From RYN-230 sp963717125 (GTDB lineage Bacteria > Actinomycetota > Actinomycetes > Streptosporangiales > Streptosporangiaceae): a stretch of DNA of 64,000 nt. The position numbers and the translations under genes were made by a program. Location: the NCBI GenBank assembly GCA_963717125.1, contig CAVQVG010000018.1:248001-312000 (forward strand), given 5' to 3'. Positions 52,925 through 61,045 of this stretch are shown here, one piece after another; within the stretch, counting starts at the first letter, position 1, and every line of letters begins with the position of its first letter. The notes below the pieces were generated by a model that saw only the letters and a list, made by a program, of their open reading frames with translations, did not search any database and was not told where the DNA came from.

Positions 52925-54145
52925 TCACTTGTCGAGCCACTGGCCGAGCTTCTTGAGCGCGTCGCGGGTGGCCGCTGAGGGAACCTCGGTGTAGATCTCC
53001 ATGGTTACGGCGATCTTGCTGTGCCGCAGGATCTGCATGGCGACCCGGGGGTGAACGTCGAGCGCGGCCAGGAGTGAGCCGCACGTCCGGCGTGCCCCGT
53101 GCACGGTGATCTTGGAGACCTTGGCCTTGGTGATGCGGCGGTCGAAGCTGCGGTTAAAGTTGCGCGGCTCGATCGGGGTGCCATGGCGGGTGGTGAGCAC
53201 CAGGCCGGTGTCGATCCAGGATCCATCGGCCCGGACGCGGTCAGCGTCTTGCTGCTGCCTGCGGAGCTTGAGTGCGGTGATGCAAACCTCTGGGAGGGGG
53301 AGCGGTGCGTCAGAGGTTTCGGTCTTGGTCTCGCGGCGCAGGAGCTGGCGGCCGACGCGCTGTAGCTGCTCGCCGACGTACAACTCGCCAGCGTCCAGGT
53401 TGACCAGCTCCCAGGTGAGCCCGAGCAGTTCTCCTTTGCGCAGGCCGAGGACGAGGACCAGGACGTAGGCCGCGTACAGCACGTCGTCGCCGCGGCGGGC
53501 GGATTCCAGGAACTGGCGTGCTTCATCGACGCTCCAGGACCGGCGCTTGCGCTTAGGGTCGCGGCGGCGGGTCAGTCGGATGACAGCGGCCGGGTTGCGG
53601 GTGATGATCTGTTCCTCTACCGCGCAGGTGAGCGCAGCCCGTAGCGCGTTGCGTGCGTCCGTGCGGGTGCCGGGGGACAGGATGGCCTGGCAGCAGTGAC
53701 CGGTAGCGCAGCACCGGCGCTTGTTCTCTGGCCTGTTGGCGTCCTTACCCTGAGCGCAGCACTGGCAGATACGGCCCAGCTTGTTGAGCCAGCGCCTGAT
53801 GTCCTGAACCTGGAGCTTGTCCAGCCGCTTCGTCCCGAGGTGGGGAACGATATGCAGCCGGGTGAACAATTCGTATTTCTCGCATGTCTTGGGCGCGAGG
53901 TTTGGCCGGACGATTTCTTCCAACCAGTAGTTCAGGAACTTTTCGAGGCTTGGCACGTCGGATGCGACCGGCCCGCGGTTTGCTTCATCCCGCAACTTCA
54001 TCCACGCTTGCTGGGTGTCCTCGTAGGTCTTACGTCCAACGTACTTACGGTAGCGTTCGCCAGCCGGGTTCGTGCACCACACGTATCCCCGATAGCCGCC
54101 TTTGACTGGGTAGATCGACCCTTCGCCGTTATGGCGTCTGCTCAT
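52925..54145 (-). CDS. int: Tyrosine recombinase (AICE integrase)
   Basis: 406 aa. Catalytic residues: Arg in LGLRKGELLGL, HxxR in VHGARRTCGS, His in LRHSKIAVT and Tyr in MEIYTEV. The N-terminal arm-binding domain starts HNGEGSIYPVKGGY. Residues 127-152 form a cysteine-rich insert (CQCC...RRCC...CC) within the core-binding domain, seen in related actinobacterial integrases, maybe zinc-binding. It integrates the element into tRNA-Thr. The start overlaps the xis stop by 4 bp. Confidence 0.95.
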   Translation of the reverse strand: MSRRHNGEGSIYPVKGGYRGYVWCTNPAGERYRKYVGRKTYEDTQQAWMKLRDEANRGPVASDVPSLEKFLNYWLEEIVRPNLAPKTCEKYELFTRLHIVPHLGTKRLDKLQVQDIRRWLNKLGRICQCCAQGKDANRPENKRRCCATGHCCQAILSPGTRTDARNALRAALTCAVEEQIITRNPAAVIRLTRRRDPKRKRRSWSVDEARQFLESARRGDDVLYAAYVLVLVLGLRKGELLGLTWELVNLDAGELYVGEQLQRVGRQLLRRETKTETSDAPLPLPEVCITALKLRRQQQDADRVRADGSWIDTGLVLTTRHGTPIEPRNFNRSFDRRITKAKVSKITVHGARRTCGSLLAALDVHPRVAMQILRHSKIAVTMEIYTEVPSAATRDALKKLGQWLDK

Positions 54146-54327
54146 CCGATGCCCTCCTTAACTCTGCGGCGGACATAATCATCTACCCACTCAGGGAGAA
54201 TCCGCCGGTTCCCGCCATCTTTTACTGACCGTATCTGCCCGGATAGGACGAGATGCTTGGTCTTGGTAAGCCCGTATCCCAGCATCTCAGCTACCTGGGC
54301 AGTGGTGTACCACTTCATTTCGATCAC
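54142..54327 (-). CDS. xis: Excisionase-like MerR-type HTH protein
   Basis: WYTTAQVAEMLGYGLTKTKHLV is a winged-helix/MerR-like DNA-binding motif, followed by NRRILPEWVDDYVRRR, as in AICE excisionases. Possible starts are GTG 54327 and ATG 54318; the frame stays open to a TTG at 54360. It is coupled to int by an ATGA overlap. It directs excision and controls recombination direction. Confidence 0.85.
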   Translation of the reverse strand: MIEMKWYTTAQVAEMLGYGLTKTKHLVLSGQIRSVKDGGNRRILPEWVDDYVRRRVKEGIG

Positions 54328-54397
54328 GTTGCCTGGTGACCGGACATTACCACGTTCCAAGATTGGCTTCTTCCAGCGAGATGTTCGGTGCTCTGCA

Positions 54398-54415
54398 TTG
54401 ACATTTAAGTGTCAG
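54398..54415. promoter_or_regulatory. Operator site a of the AICE palindrome family
   Basis: TTGACATTTAAGTGTCAG, a variant of TTGACGCT-NN-AGCGTCAA, lies 71 bp upstream of xis and just past the rep stop. It is probably the control site of the xis-int unit. Confidence 0.6.
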
Positions 54416-54427
54416 ATGGTGGCCGGG

Positions 54428-55972
54428 TCATGCTGCCTGCTGCTGGGCGTTGACGCTTTGGCCCTGTTCGTGGGCTAGTTCTTCGCGTCCGGCGTCGCGT
54501 CGCCTGCGTGCCAGGTCGGCGGCTGTGTTGGCCAGGAAGGCGTCCCCAGTGGTTTTCCAGCCGGTTCCGGTGTACCGGAGACCGCCGATGATCAGGGTGG
54601 TTTCTTCTTCGGTGTGATCCGCGGTGCGGATCGGCTCGTGTTCTGGCCCGGCTGCGTCATTGCGCCGGTAGAAGATCCGGACGTTGCGGAGGGCGCCGAA
54701 GGTGACGGAATAGCGGCGTCCTTTGGTGAGGAAGTGGCCGCCGAATCCGAGCATGTGTGCCCAGCGGCGCAGTGAGTGATAGTCAGGTTCCCGGCCGAGT
54801 ATCCAGCATGCGTGGATGAGCCGTTCGGCATGATTGCCGTCTGGATTTGCGTGCACGTCAATGGTGTCGTCGGTGATGCGGGCTGAGGTGTGCCCGGTTA
54901 TCTCGGTGGCTTTGGTGGCGTATTTGGCGAGGTAACCGGCGACCATGACGTCGGTGATCGTATTGCTGCTGCGCATGGTGATGACACGCACGTCTATCTG
55001 GTCACCCCATCCGATGCGCCATCCATTGGGATGGGCGGGGTGCGGTGGGGTGGTGAATGCGATGACGTGAGCGGCGTAGCGTATGGCGTCGTCCAGGTCG
55101 GCGGCGGTGAGTCCGGACGGTGGCGGGACGATCGCGTCCAGGTCGCCGGGGTCGATGCCGTCGAGGCGGAGTAGGGCGTGGAAGTGAACGGCTCCGCGTG
55201 CCTGGAATTCGGCGGCTTTGCCGTGGGAAACCCGGATCGGGGGGAGGGCACGGTACTTGCCATCACCGCACGGAATCCGGGCCGGGGGGATGTGCCGGTG
55301 GCGGGCTTGCTGGGCGAGGTGGCGTTCGATGGCCTGTTTAGTGCGCCGCCACAGTTCCCCAGCGGCGTTGTTCCACACGGCGTGCATGCCGTAGTCGTAG
55401 CAGTCCGCGCAGATGGGCTTGCCGAGCTGGGGGTCGCTGGTTTCGTGGCGGGCGAAGCAGACGATCGGTATGCCGTGCGGGCAGATTCCGGCTTCGCGGC
55501 GGGCATGGCAGGGATCGGGACGGCATCCGCACCGGGAGCGGTCGGTGCAGGTGTGATGGCCGATGACCCGGGTGTGCACCGGGCCGAAGGAGGGGGCGGT
55601 GAAGGTGGCGAAGACGGCCGGGTGGGCAGTGACGGTTTCGGGGACCCCTTTGCCCCCCGCCAGGCCGGAACGGATGACGTGGTAGGCGTCGCGGCGGTAA
55701 GTCTCAGCGCAAGATGGGCAGACCGCAGTGCGGCGGTTGCCGCAGGCTTTGTAGATCACCTGATCTGGCATGCCAAGGGTGGATACCTTGCGCAGCAGCT
55801 CACCGGTGCTGGAGTCGATGACGCGCAGATCGCCGTACAGGCGGATGGGATGGGTGCATCCGGCGGCGGGCCAGATGTGATCAAGCCAGGTGAAGTAGCC
55901 GTCACCGCCCCGGGTGAGCGCAGCGTCGATGGCCCACGGCGAGGATGGCCCGGAGGCGGCGTAGCTGGTCAC
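54428..55972 (-). CDS. repSA: AICE replication initiator (RepSA-like HUH endonuclease)
   Basis: 514 aa. The HUH motif is in RGAVHFHALLRLDG and a candidate nucleophile Tyr lies in VAGYLAKYATKATE. Cysteine pairs (CPSCAETYRRD; CGCRPDPCHARREAGICPHG; CADCYDYG) suggest zinc binding. This matches RepSA-type rolling-circle initiators of pSAM2-like elements, which nick the origin and become covalently bound to DNA. GTG 55972 overlaps the upstream stop (GTGA). It is the last gene of a five-gene coupled operon. Confidence 0.88.
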   Translation of the reverse strand: MTSYAASGPSSPWAIDAALTRGGDGYFTWLDHIWPAAGCTHPIRLYGDLRVIDSSTGELLRKVSTLGMPDQVIYKACGNRRTAVCPSCAETYRRDAYHVIRSGLAGGKGVPETVTAHPAVFATFTAPSFGPVHTRVIGHHTCTDRSRCGCRPDPCHARREAGICPHGIPIVCFARHETSDPQLGKPICADCYDYGMHAVWNNAAGELWRRTKQAIERHLAQQARHRHIPPARIPCGDGKYRALPPIRVSHGKAAEFQARGAVHFHALLRLDGIDPGDLDAIVPPPSGLTAADLDDAIRYAAHVIAFTTPPHPAHPNGWRIGWGDQIDVRVITMRSSNTITDVMVAGYLAKYATKATEITGHTSARITDDTIDVHANPDGNHAERLIHACWILGREPDYHSLRRWAHMLGFGGHFLTKGRRYSVTFGALRNVRIFYRRNDAAGPEHEPIRTADHTEEETTLIIGGLRYTGTGWKTTGDAFLANTAADLARRRRDAGREELAHEQGQSVNAQQQAA

Positions 55973-56856
55973 CAGGCCGCACCGTCCCCGGTGCCGAACA
56001 GGGTGAGCTGGGTGCAGCGCGGGCCGCGCAGCGAGGCGCCCACGTGCTCGTACCACTGGTAGGCGTAGCGCGGGCAGTTGGCGCAGTTAAGGTGGCGGCC
56101 CTGGCATCCGGGCAGCGGTGGGCGGCGGCGGGCGGCGTAGGACCAGGCCATGGAGTCAGCGGACGTGAGCAGGTGCCCGCACTGGGTCAGGCCGCTGATC
56201 TTGAAGCCGAAGCCGTGCAGCCGGGTGATGCCGCGCGCGTGCAGCGCGGTGATCAGGGCGTGAACTTCGGTGGTGGCCTGGCGGCGGCAGACCGAGCCGA
56301 CGCCGACCAGGGGCTCGGCGGCGAGGTTGATCCCGTGGTGCTCGTACAGGTCGGCGCAGTGCAGGTAGTCGGTGAGGGTCCAGCCTTGCAGGACCGGGAT
56401 GACCGGCAGTTCAGGGTCCAGGCTGCGGAGGTGAAGGAGGTTGGCGACGGTGCGGCGCTGATGGGCGGTGACGGGCAGCCCGGTGCGGGCGGTGATGAAC
56501 GGCTCGCACATCCAGTCTTGCGGGGCGGCCCAGGCCAGGTGGCCGATGTCGTCGCGGTAGCGGCGGATACGCGCGGCGTACTGGCGAGGGGTGGGGCCGT
56601 GCTCCCAGGTGCCGTGGCTGGATAGCTCGGTGAAGCCACCCGAATCCAGGGCCCACGGTGACCGGGCGGCCGGGAACCTCTTGTAGCTGCGCAGCCGCCG
56701 GTCGGAGATGAACAGCGGGATGTCAGCGGTGCGCAGCCAGCCGGGATGGTGGGTGCCCAGGTAGAACGTCAGCGGCCAGGAGCCGGTGTTCGCCCCCGTG
56801 CCCGGGACCGGGTGGGTTCCGGGCGCGAGAGCCAGCATCGGGCTGGACGTGGTCAC
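55969..56856 (-). CDS. DpdA-like / tRNA-guanine transglycosylase-fold protein
   Basis: 295 aa. TFYLGTHHPGWLRTADIPLF, ALDSGGFTELSSHGTWE (the DSGGF motif of TGT enzymes with the catalytic-type Asp), WAAPQDWMCEP, IPVLQGWTLTDYLHC and AAEPLVGVGSVCRRQ match the family annotated as deazapurine DNA modification protein DpdA-like in actinobacterial elements. A C-terminal Cys/His set (GCQGRHLNCANCPRY) fits a zinc site. It may insert a 7-deazaguanine into DNA, or RNA, but no preQ0 synthesis genes are nearby. ATGA overlaps on both sides. Confidence 0.8.
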   Translation of the reverse strand: MTTSSPMLALAPGTHPVPGTGANTGSWPLTFYLGTHHPGWLRTADIPLFISDRRLRSYKRFPAARSPWALDSGGFTELSSHGTWEHGPTPRQYAARIRRYRDDIGHLAWAAPQDWMCEPFITARTGLPVTAHQRRTVANLLHLRSLDPELPVIPVLQGWTLTDYLHCADLYEHHGINLAAEPLVGVGSVCRRQATTEVHALITALHARGITRLHGFGFKISGLTQCGHLLTSADSMAWSYAARRRPPLPGCQGRHLNCANCPRYAYQWYEHVGASLRGPRCTQLTLFGTGDGAAW

Positions 56857-57536
56857 GGGCGGCCCCCGGTAACAAGATCGGTGCCGTTGATGGCCGTGAC
56901 GTCGGACGGCGGTGTGGTGGTGTCGTCCAGTTCGTGGAGGAGCTGGCCTGCCAGTGTGGGCGGGATGGCCAGATGAGTGGCCAGGGTGTCGGTGGTGATG
57001 GGCTGGCCGGTGGCCTGGCGGTGCGCGTAGGCAGCCATGCGGGCGCCGGTCACCAGTTCCGGCGGCAGTGGCCCCGCAGCGGTTTGTGTGCCGGTGGGAG
57101 TGGGTGTGGGGTCATCCGGTGTGCCTGCTGGCGTGGTGGGCCGCTGGGTGGGGTTGCGGGATAGGACGAGTTTGGTGAGGGCGAGGAAGGCCAGGGCCGG
57201 GACGGCGGCGACGATCCAGCCGGTGGGGCTGGGTGTGGCCTGGGCGACCTGGGCGGTGAGGGATAGCGCGGCCGCGGCGATGAGGACGGCCGTGGGATAG
57301 GCGATGGGCCGGTTGTGCCGTTTGCGGCGGCGGATCTCCAGTCCGGCGGCGGTGGGGGTGAGTTCGGAGATGATGGCGTTGGCCCAGCCGAACCAGCCGC
57401 CGGTTCCGGCCGGGACGTTGTGCATGGTCCAGTCGTGGACATGGGTGAAGGACGCAGCCCCGGCCATGCCGCCGATGACCAGCACGATGAGGACCTGGGC
57501 GATGGTCTCGGTCTGGCCGGACCGAGGTGTGCTCAC
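56853..57536 (-). CDS. DUF2637 membrane protein (Spd-like)
   Basis: 227 aa with about four hydrophobic helices in the first 120 residues (VLIVLVIGGMAGAASFTHVHDW, WFGWANAIISELTPTAAGLEI). A Pro/Thr linker and a C-terminal winged-helix-like part (LATHLAIPPTLAGQLLHEL) follow. DUF2637 proteins occur in conjugative actinobacterial elements and are thought to aid plasmid spread. It is translationally coupled to both neighbours. Confidence 0.85.
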   Translation of the reverse strand: MSTPRSGQTETIAQVLIVLVIGGMAGAASFTHVHDWTMHNVPAGTGGWFGWANAIISELTPTAAGLEIRRRKRHNRPIAYPTAVLIAAAALSLTAQVAQATPSPTGWIVAAVPALAFLALTKLVLSRNPTQRPTTPAGTPDDPTPTPTGTQTAAGPLPPELVTGARMAAYAHRQATGQPITTDTLATHLAIPPTLAGQLLHELDDTTTPPSDVTAINGTDLVTGGRP

Positions 57537-57850
57537 TGGGGTTCACCGCCCCAGCGTTGCTGTACGGCCTGGCGGGTCACGCCGAGACGAGCGGCGATGT
57601 CGGCCCAGCTGTAGCCGTGGCGGGCGCGCAGGCCGGTGATGGCCTCACGCATGGCGGTGTCGATCTCACCGGCGACGGTGGCCATGCCGGTGAGGGCTTC
57701 GATGTCGCCGGTGGCGACGCGGCGGCTGTAGGCGCGTATGACGCGTCGCAGGAACGCGGCGTACTCGTCGTTCTCGACCACCCGCCGGGATCGTTTTGGT
57801 GTCAAGGAGCTGTTGACACCTGGCGGGAGTTGGCGGAGCGCGGCGGTCAT
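57533..57850 (-). CDS. Helix-turn-helix protein of the rep operon, 105 aa
   Basis: The C-terminal half is a sigma-70 region 4/HTH-like unit (YSWADIAARLGVTRQAVQQRWG). The N-terminal half is helical and basic (EYAAFLRRVIRAYSRRVATG). Such small HTH proteins are regular members of AICE operons and may regulate replication. ATGA overlaps link it to the RRQRL gene before and the DUF2637 gene after it. An inverted repeat GGTGTCAA...TTGACACC (57798-57820) lies within its coding sequence. Confidence 0.75.
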   Translation of the reverse strand: MTAALRQLPPGVNSSLTPKRSRRVVENDEYAAFLRRVIRAYSRRVATGDIEALTGMATVAGEIDTAMREAITGLRARHGYSWADIAARLGVTRQAVQQRWGGEPQ

Positions 57851-58296
57851 TGGGTCCACCTCGCCGCGCAGTCGTTGCATTCGCCTTTTGAGCGCGGGAT
57901 GTAGTAGGTCTTCTCGAGACCGCAGGTGGGGCAGATGCGGCGGGCACGCAAGGCCCGGCCGATCGCGGCGAGCTGGGCCGGGGTGGCCTGGCGTTTGGGT
58001 TTGGCGAGGTCTTCGCGGTAGAGGTAGGCGACGCGGCGGTGCTTACGGTGGCGCCAGAGGATCTGGGCGACGATGTCCTGCCCGCCGGGGCGAAGTCCCT
58101 TAGCGCGGAGCTGGCGGATAGTCAGCAGCCCCGATGGTGCCCAGTGGAAGGGGTAGGTCGGAATGCCGTGCCGGCGGCCGTTCGGGTCGTAGAACTCGAT
58201 GAACCAGCCCCGCCGCAGGAGAGTTTCGAGCTCATGCACCTGCCGGAGCAGGCGCTCGTTTCGGGGGGCGGGTGCAAGAGTGTTGGTAGGGTGCAT
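57847..58296 (-). CDS. RRQRL-motif-containing zinc-binding protein
   Basis: 149 aa. LTIRQLRAKGLRPGGQ corresponds to the region that names the family (RRQLR/RRQRL), followed by VAQILWRHRKHRRVAYLYRE and a zinc ribbon (CPTCGLEKTYYIPRSKGECNDC). This family is almost confined to actinobacterial mobile elements; its biochemical role is unknown. It is the first gene of the rep operon, with operator b 148 bp upstream of the ATG at 58296. Confidence 0.8.
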   Translation of the reverse strand: MHPTNTLAPAPRNERLLRQVHELETLLRRGWFIEFYDPNGRRHGIPTYPFHWAPSGLLTIRQLRAKGLRPGGQDIVAQILWRHRKHRRVAYLYREDLAKPKRQATPAQLAAIGRALRARRICPTCGLEKTYYIPRSKGECNDCAARWTQ

Positions 58297-58443
58297 GGAT
58301 ATCCACGTCCTTCGTTTTGGTGGGGTGGATAGGCAGGGGCCGGATGCTTGGTGGGCAGACCGGCCCCGTGCCATTTCCGGTGAAATGAGCGCGCAGCGGC
58401 TAGAAAGGTGCGCGCGATGTGGTGGGCCTCCGGTGCGCCGGGA

Positions 58444-58461
58444 TTGACGCTTAAATGTCAG
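58444..58461. promoter_or_regulatory. Operator site b of the AICE palindrome family
   Basis: TTGACGCTTAAATGTCAG lies between the stop of the J-domain/SprT gene and the rep operon. It overlaps the last codons of the former by four bases. Confidence 0.65.
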
Positions 58462-59399
58462 GAGGCTTTGGGTTCGAACGTGCCGCTGCAGGACTCGCAG
58501 GTGATGGGGGCTGCGTCCAGGGTGGAGGCGGCGGCGCGGATGGTCCGGCCGCAGGGGCACAGGGCGGCGATGAAGCCGTTGCTAGGCCGCCGGGTGGCCT
58601 GGGTGGGGGTTTCGCTCTGCCGCCAGAGGGTCATGGCGTCTTGCAGGGCGCGGAGCTGGTCCGCGTAATCACGGGCGGTGTCATCAGGGACGGTGGTCAG
58701 GCTCCACCCCAGCCGGGAGTTCTTGTCCACGTTGATGCCGAGCTCGCGGGCGAGCTGGGCGAAACGGGTGTTGTGGTAGCGGCCCTGGCGGCTGGTGTCC
58801 TGGATGCCGCGTGCGGCGGCCAGGGCGTGGGCGGCTTCGTGCAGCAGGGTGCCGAGGACTTCGCGGGCGCTGCGGCGCAGCCCTTCGCCGCTGATCATGA
58901 TTTCGGCGCGTTGTTCGCCTGCGACGTTCCACCGGCCGGGGGCGTGATGACCAAGCCGGGTGTGCTTGCCACCGGTGCCGCTGGCGATGATGATGACCAC
59001 GGCGGGGATTTCCGGGTGGCGGCGGCGGATTTCCATCCAGGTGTCTTCGAGGACTTTGAGGATCGTGCTCGCCGCCTGCGAGTGGTTGCCCGCAGATCCG
59101 GTCCCGGTTTTCGTCCCATTGCCGGACCGGGTGTATCTGGCCCGTGAGTCGCCAGCGCCCGTGGGTTTGCTGCCGGTGCGGGTGCCGTAGAGCCGGTCGT
59201 AGCGGCAGCGGCGGTCTGGGTCAGTGAGCGTGTCGTAGGCATCGGTGATCTCCCGGAACCGCTCAGCGGCGTCAGGGTTACTGTTGACGTCGGGGTGGTA
59301 TTGCTTGGCGAGCCTGCGGTACGCCTTCTTGATCTCGGCTAACGTCGCGGTGGGCGGGACGCCGAGGATGGCGTAATAGTCTTTCTGCGCGGTTTTCAC
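58458..59399 (-). CDS. J-domain protein fused to a SprT-like metalloprotease domain and zinc ribbon
   Basis: 313 aa. Residues about 8-70 are a J-domain (DYYAILGVPPTATLAEIKKA, HPD in QYHPDVN, DAYDTLTDPDRR). After a Gly/Ser/Thr linker, residues about 120-260 are SprT-like, with the zinc protease motif HEAAHALAAARGI and a downstream RYHNTRFAQLARELG. The C-terminus has four cysteines (CPCGRTI...CESCSG). SprT/SPRTN proteases degrade proteins crosslinked to DNA; the J-domain suggests an Hsp70 partner. GTG 59399 overlaps the upstream stop (GTGA). Confidence 0.8.
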   Translation of the reverse strand: MKTAQKDYYAILGVPPTATLAEIKKAYRRLAKQYHPDVNSNPDAAERFREITDAYDTLTDPDRRCRYDRLYGTRTGSKPTGAGDSRARYTRSGNGTKTGTGSAGNHSQAASTILKVLEDTWMEIRRRHPEIPAVVIIIASGTGGKHTRLGHHAPGRWNVAGEQRAEIMISGEGLRRSAREVLGTLLHEAAHALAAARGIQDTSRQGRYHNTRFAQLARELGINVDKNSRLGWSLTTVPDDTARDYADQLRALQDAMTLWRQSETPTQATRRPSNGFIAALCPCGRTIRAAASTLDAAPITCESCSGTFEPKAS

Positions 59400-59752
59400 G
59401 GAGACCACTTGGCTCCGCACTGGCCGCATACGAGCACGAAGCCGCCTTCAGCGTCATCTTGTGTGGCGCTGGCCTCGGTGATGCGGTTGGCCTCGCCGCA
59501 GGCCGGGCAGGTGGGCGCTCCGGGGAGGCTGGCCTCGAATTCCCCGACGGTGGCGAATCCGTTGTCGGCGATACAGTCTTCGCAGCGCCAGTAGCCCGAG
59601 GTGGAGGGGTAGGCGTTGTAGGCGGCGATGGTGGCCGCGCAGCCTTCGCAGCCGCCCAGCATGTCCACGCCAGCGGCGTAGAAGTCCCCAGCTCGGTAGG
59701 AGTCGTTCTCGCCCACCTTGGACTTCACGTAGTCCAGGATCGTGATTGGCAT
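59396..59752 (-). CDS. Zinc-ribbon-rich small protein, 118 aa
   Basis: It begins MPITILDYVKSKVGENDSYR. Cysteines come in CxxC pairs: GGCEGCAAT, WRCEDCIAD, PTCPACGEAN and VCGQCGAKW. This is consistent with two small zinc ribbons. It is coupled to the J-domain/SprT gene and directly preceded by operator c. Family unknown; similar proteins occur in actinobacterial elements. Confidence 0.7.
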   Translation of the reverse strand: MPITILDYVKSKVGENDSYRAGDFYAAGVDMLGGCEGCAATIAAYNAYPSTSGYWRCEDCIADNGFATVGEFEASLPGAPTCPACGEANRITEASATQDDAEGGFVLVCGQCGAKWSP

Positions 59753-59773
59753 CGGTTGTGTCCTTCCAGGTGA

Positions 59774-59791
59774 TTGACGCTGAAGGGTCAA
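59774..59791. promoter_or_regulatory. Operator site c of the AICE palindrome family
   Basis: TTGACGCTGAAGGGTCAA, one mismatch from a perfect 8-bp-arm palindrome, lies 21 bp upstream of the zinc-ribbon gene start and past the tra stop. Confidence 0.65.
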
Positions 59792-59802
59792 AAGGGGAGC
59801 GG

Positions 59803-60663
59803 TCAGGCGACATGAGCCGCCGGGGTGTAGGGAACAGGGCTGGCCGAATTACGGGTCCAGGTGGCGTAGTCGGCCAGCGCGATGATGTCGGCGTCGGACA
59901 GGTAAGCGACTTTGATGCGCCGGGGGACGCCGCCTTCCGCGATGAGATAGGCGACCCCCTGGTTGAGGGGGCTGATGTCGGTGGCGGAGAATCCGGCTTC
60001 GGACCAGCCGTCGCCTAGGACGATGTTGGAGCTGCCGCTGCTGGTGCAGCGGAACGCGGCCCGGTATCCGAACAGGTCGCGCAGGCTCTTGGGGATGATG
60101 TCCACACTCGGCCGCTGGGTGGCGGCGATGACGGGCATAGCAGCGGCCCGGCCGCGGGCCACCAGATCGCGGAGCAGGGCAGTGAACTGCTTTTGCTGCT
60201 GCTCGATGCCCAAGGTGGCGGAGTAGAGGGCGATTTCGTCGATGACGATGACGATGACGGTCATGCCGTCGCGGGGTTCGACCTTGCGGCGCTGGTGAGC
60301 GCGCAGCCAGGTGTAGCGGTTGTCCATGACCCGCTGGAGCCGCAGCAGGGTGGTGATGGCATGGTCAAGGTCGGGGCCGACGAATTCATCGGCCAGGTCG
60401 TAGTACATGCCGAGTTCGACGAGCTTGCCGTCGAACAGCACCAGCCGGGTGTTCACGGACAGGGCGGCGTGGGCGGTGATGATGTTCAGCAGGCCGGATT
60501 TCCCGCCACCGGGCTCGCCTCCGGCGAGGATGTTCCGGTAGATGATCCGGACATACACCGGCTCACCGAATTCATCGACACCCAGGTAGATGGGGTCATA
60601 CATCGACAGGGCCGGGCCGACCGGGTAGATGTCCCGGGACCGGGCACGTTCGAAAGCGAACAT
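59803..60663 (-). CDS. tra: FtsK/SpoIIIE-type DNA translocase Tra (AICE transfer protein)
   Basis: 286 aa. Walker A is LAGGEPGGGKSGLLNII and Walker B VIVIVIDEIALYS; ATQRPSVDIIPKSLRD is the usual third motif. It pumps double-stranded DNA between mating hyphae or cells, as TraSA does in pSAM2. It lacks an N-terminal membrane part, which the upstream gene at 61046 probably supplies. The ATG at 60663 begins MFAFERARSRDIYPVGPAL. Confidence 0.88.
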   Translation of the reverse strand: MFAFERARSRDIYPVGPALSMYDPIYLGVDEFGEPVYVRIIYRNILAGGEPGGGKSGLLNIITAHAALSVNTRLVLFDGKLVELGMYYDLADEFVGPDLDHAITTLLRLQRVMDNRYTWLRAHQRRKVEPRDGMTVIVIVIDEIALYSATLGIEQQQKQFTALLRDLVARGRAAAMPVIAATQRPSVDIIPKSLRDLFGYRAAFRCTSSGSSNIVLGDGWSEAGFSATDISPLNQGVAYLIAEGGVPRRIKVAYLSDADIIALADYATWTRNSASPVPYTPAAHVA

Positions 60664-60878
60664 GACAGATGCTCCTTTTAGGGCGGAAGGGATGCCGGGT
60701 AATGTGGGCCGGGTAGCCATGCAGCGCACACTGCGCGGGTACTCAGTGCCCGGCGGGCCGGGCCGGGGAGGTTTGGTCCCCGGGCCCGGCTCCCTGGTGT
60801 CAGCACGGGGCGTTTAGCCGTTCAGGCCCAGGCGCTGAAGATCACCGCTGCCCATGAATTCGTTCAGGGCGCGATGGC

Positions 60879-61043
60879 TTATGTTGAGATGCCCAGGACA
60901 TCGTGGCGAAGCCGAGAGATCTCGGTCCACATAAGCATCTGACGTTGCTTGTGGACTCGCTCGATATCGCTTAGCGCTTTGCGGAACAGGGCATCCAGTG
61001 ACAGCCGCTCAAATCCCGTGAGTGCGGCCCAGTCAATGTTCAT
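60879..61043 (-). CDS. Small helical protein between the membrane and tra genes, 54 aa
   Basis: The ATG at 61043 is two bases after the stop of the membrane-protein gene. It encodes MNIDWAALTGFERLSLDALF followed by a basic helix (KALSDIERVHKQRQMLMWTE). The frame stops at 60879, but one extra G at about 60893 would open another frame continuing LNISHRALNEFMGSGDLQR to a stop near 60820, so a frameshift is possible. The rest of 60664-60820 shows nothing. Confidence 0.5.
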   Translation of the reverse strand: MNIDWAALTGFERLSLDALFRKALSDIERVHKQRQMLMWTEISRLRHDVLGIST

Positions 61044-61045
61044 AA

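Noticed and set aside
57798..57820. Fifth operator (GGTGTCAA...TTGACACC)
   Set aside because: Its half-sites are outward-facing and it lies inside a coding sequence, unlike the four intergenic palindromes.
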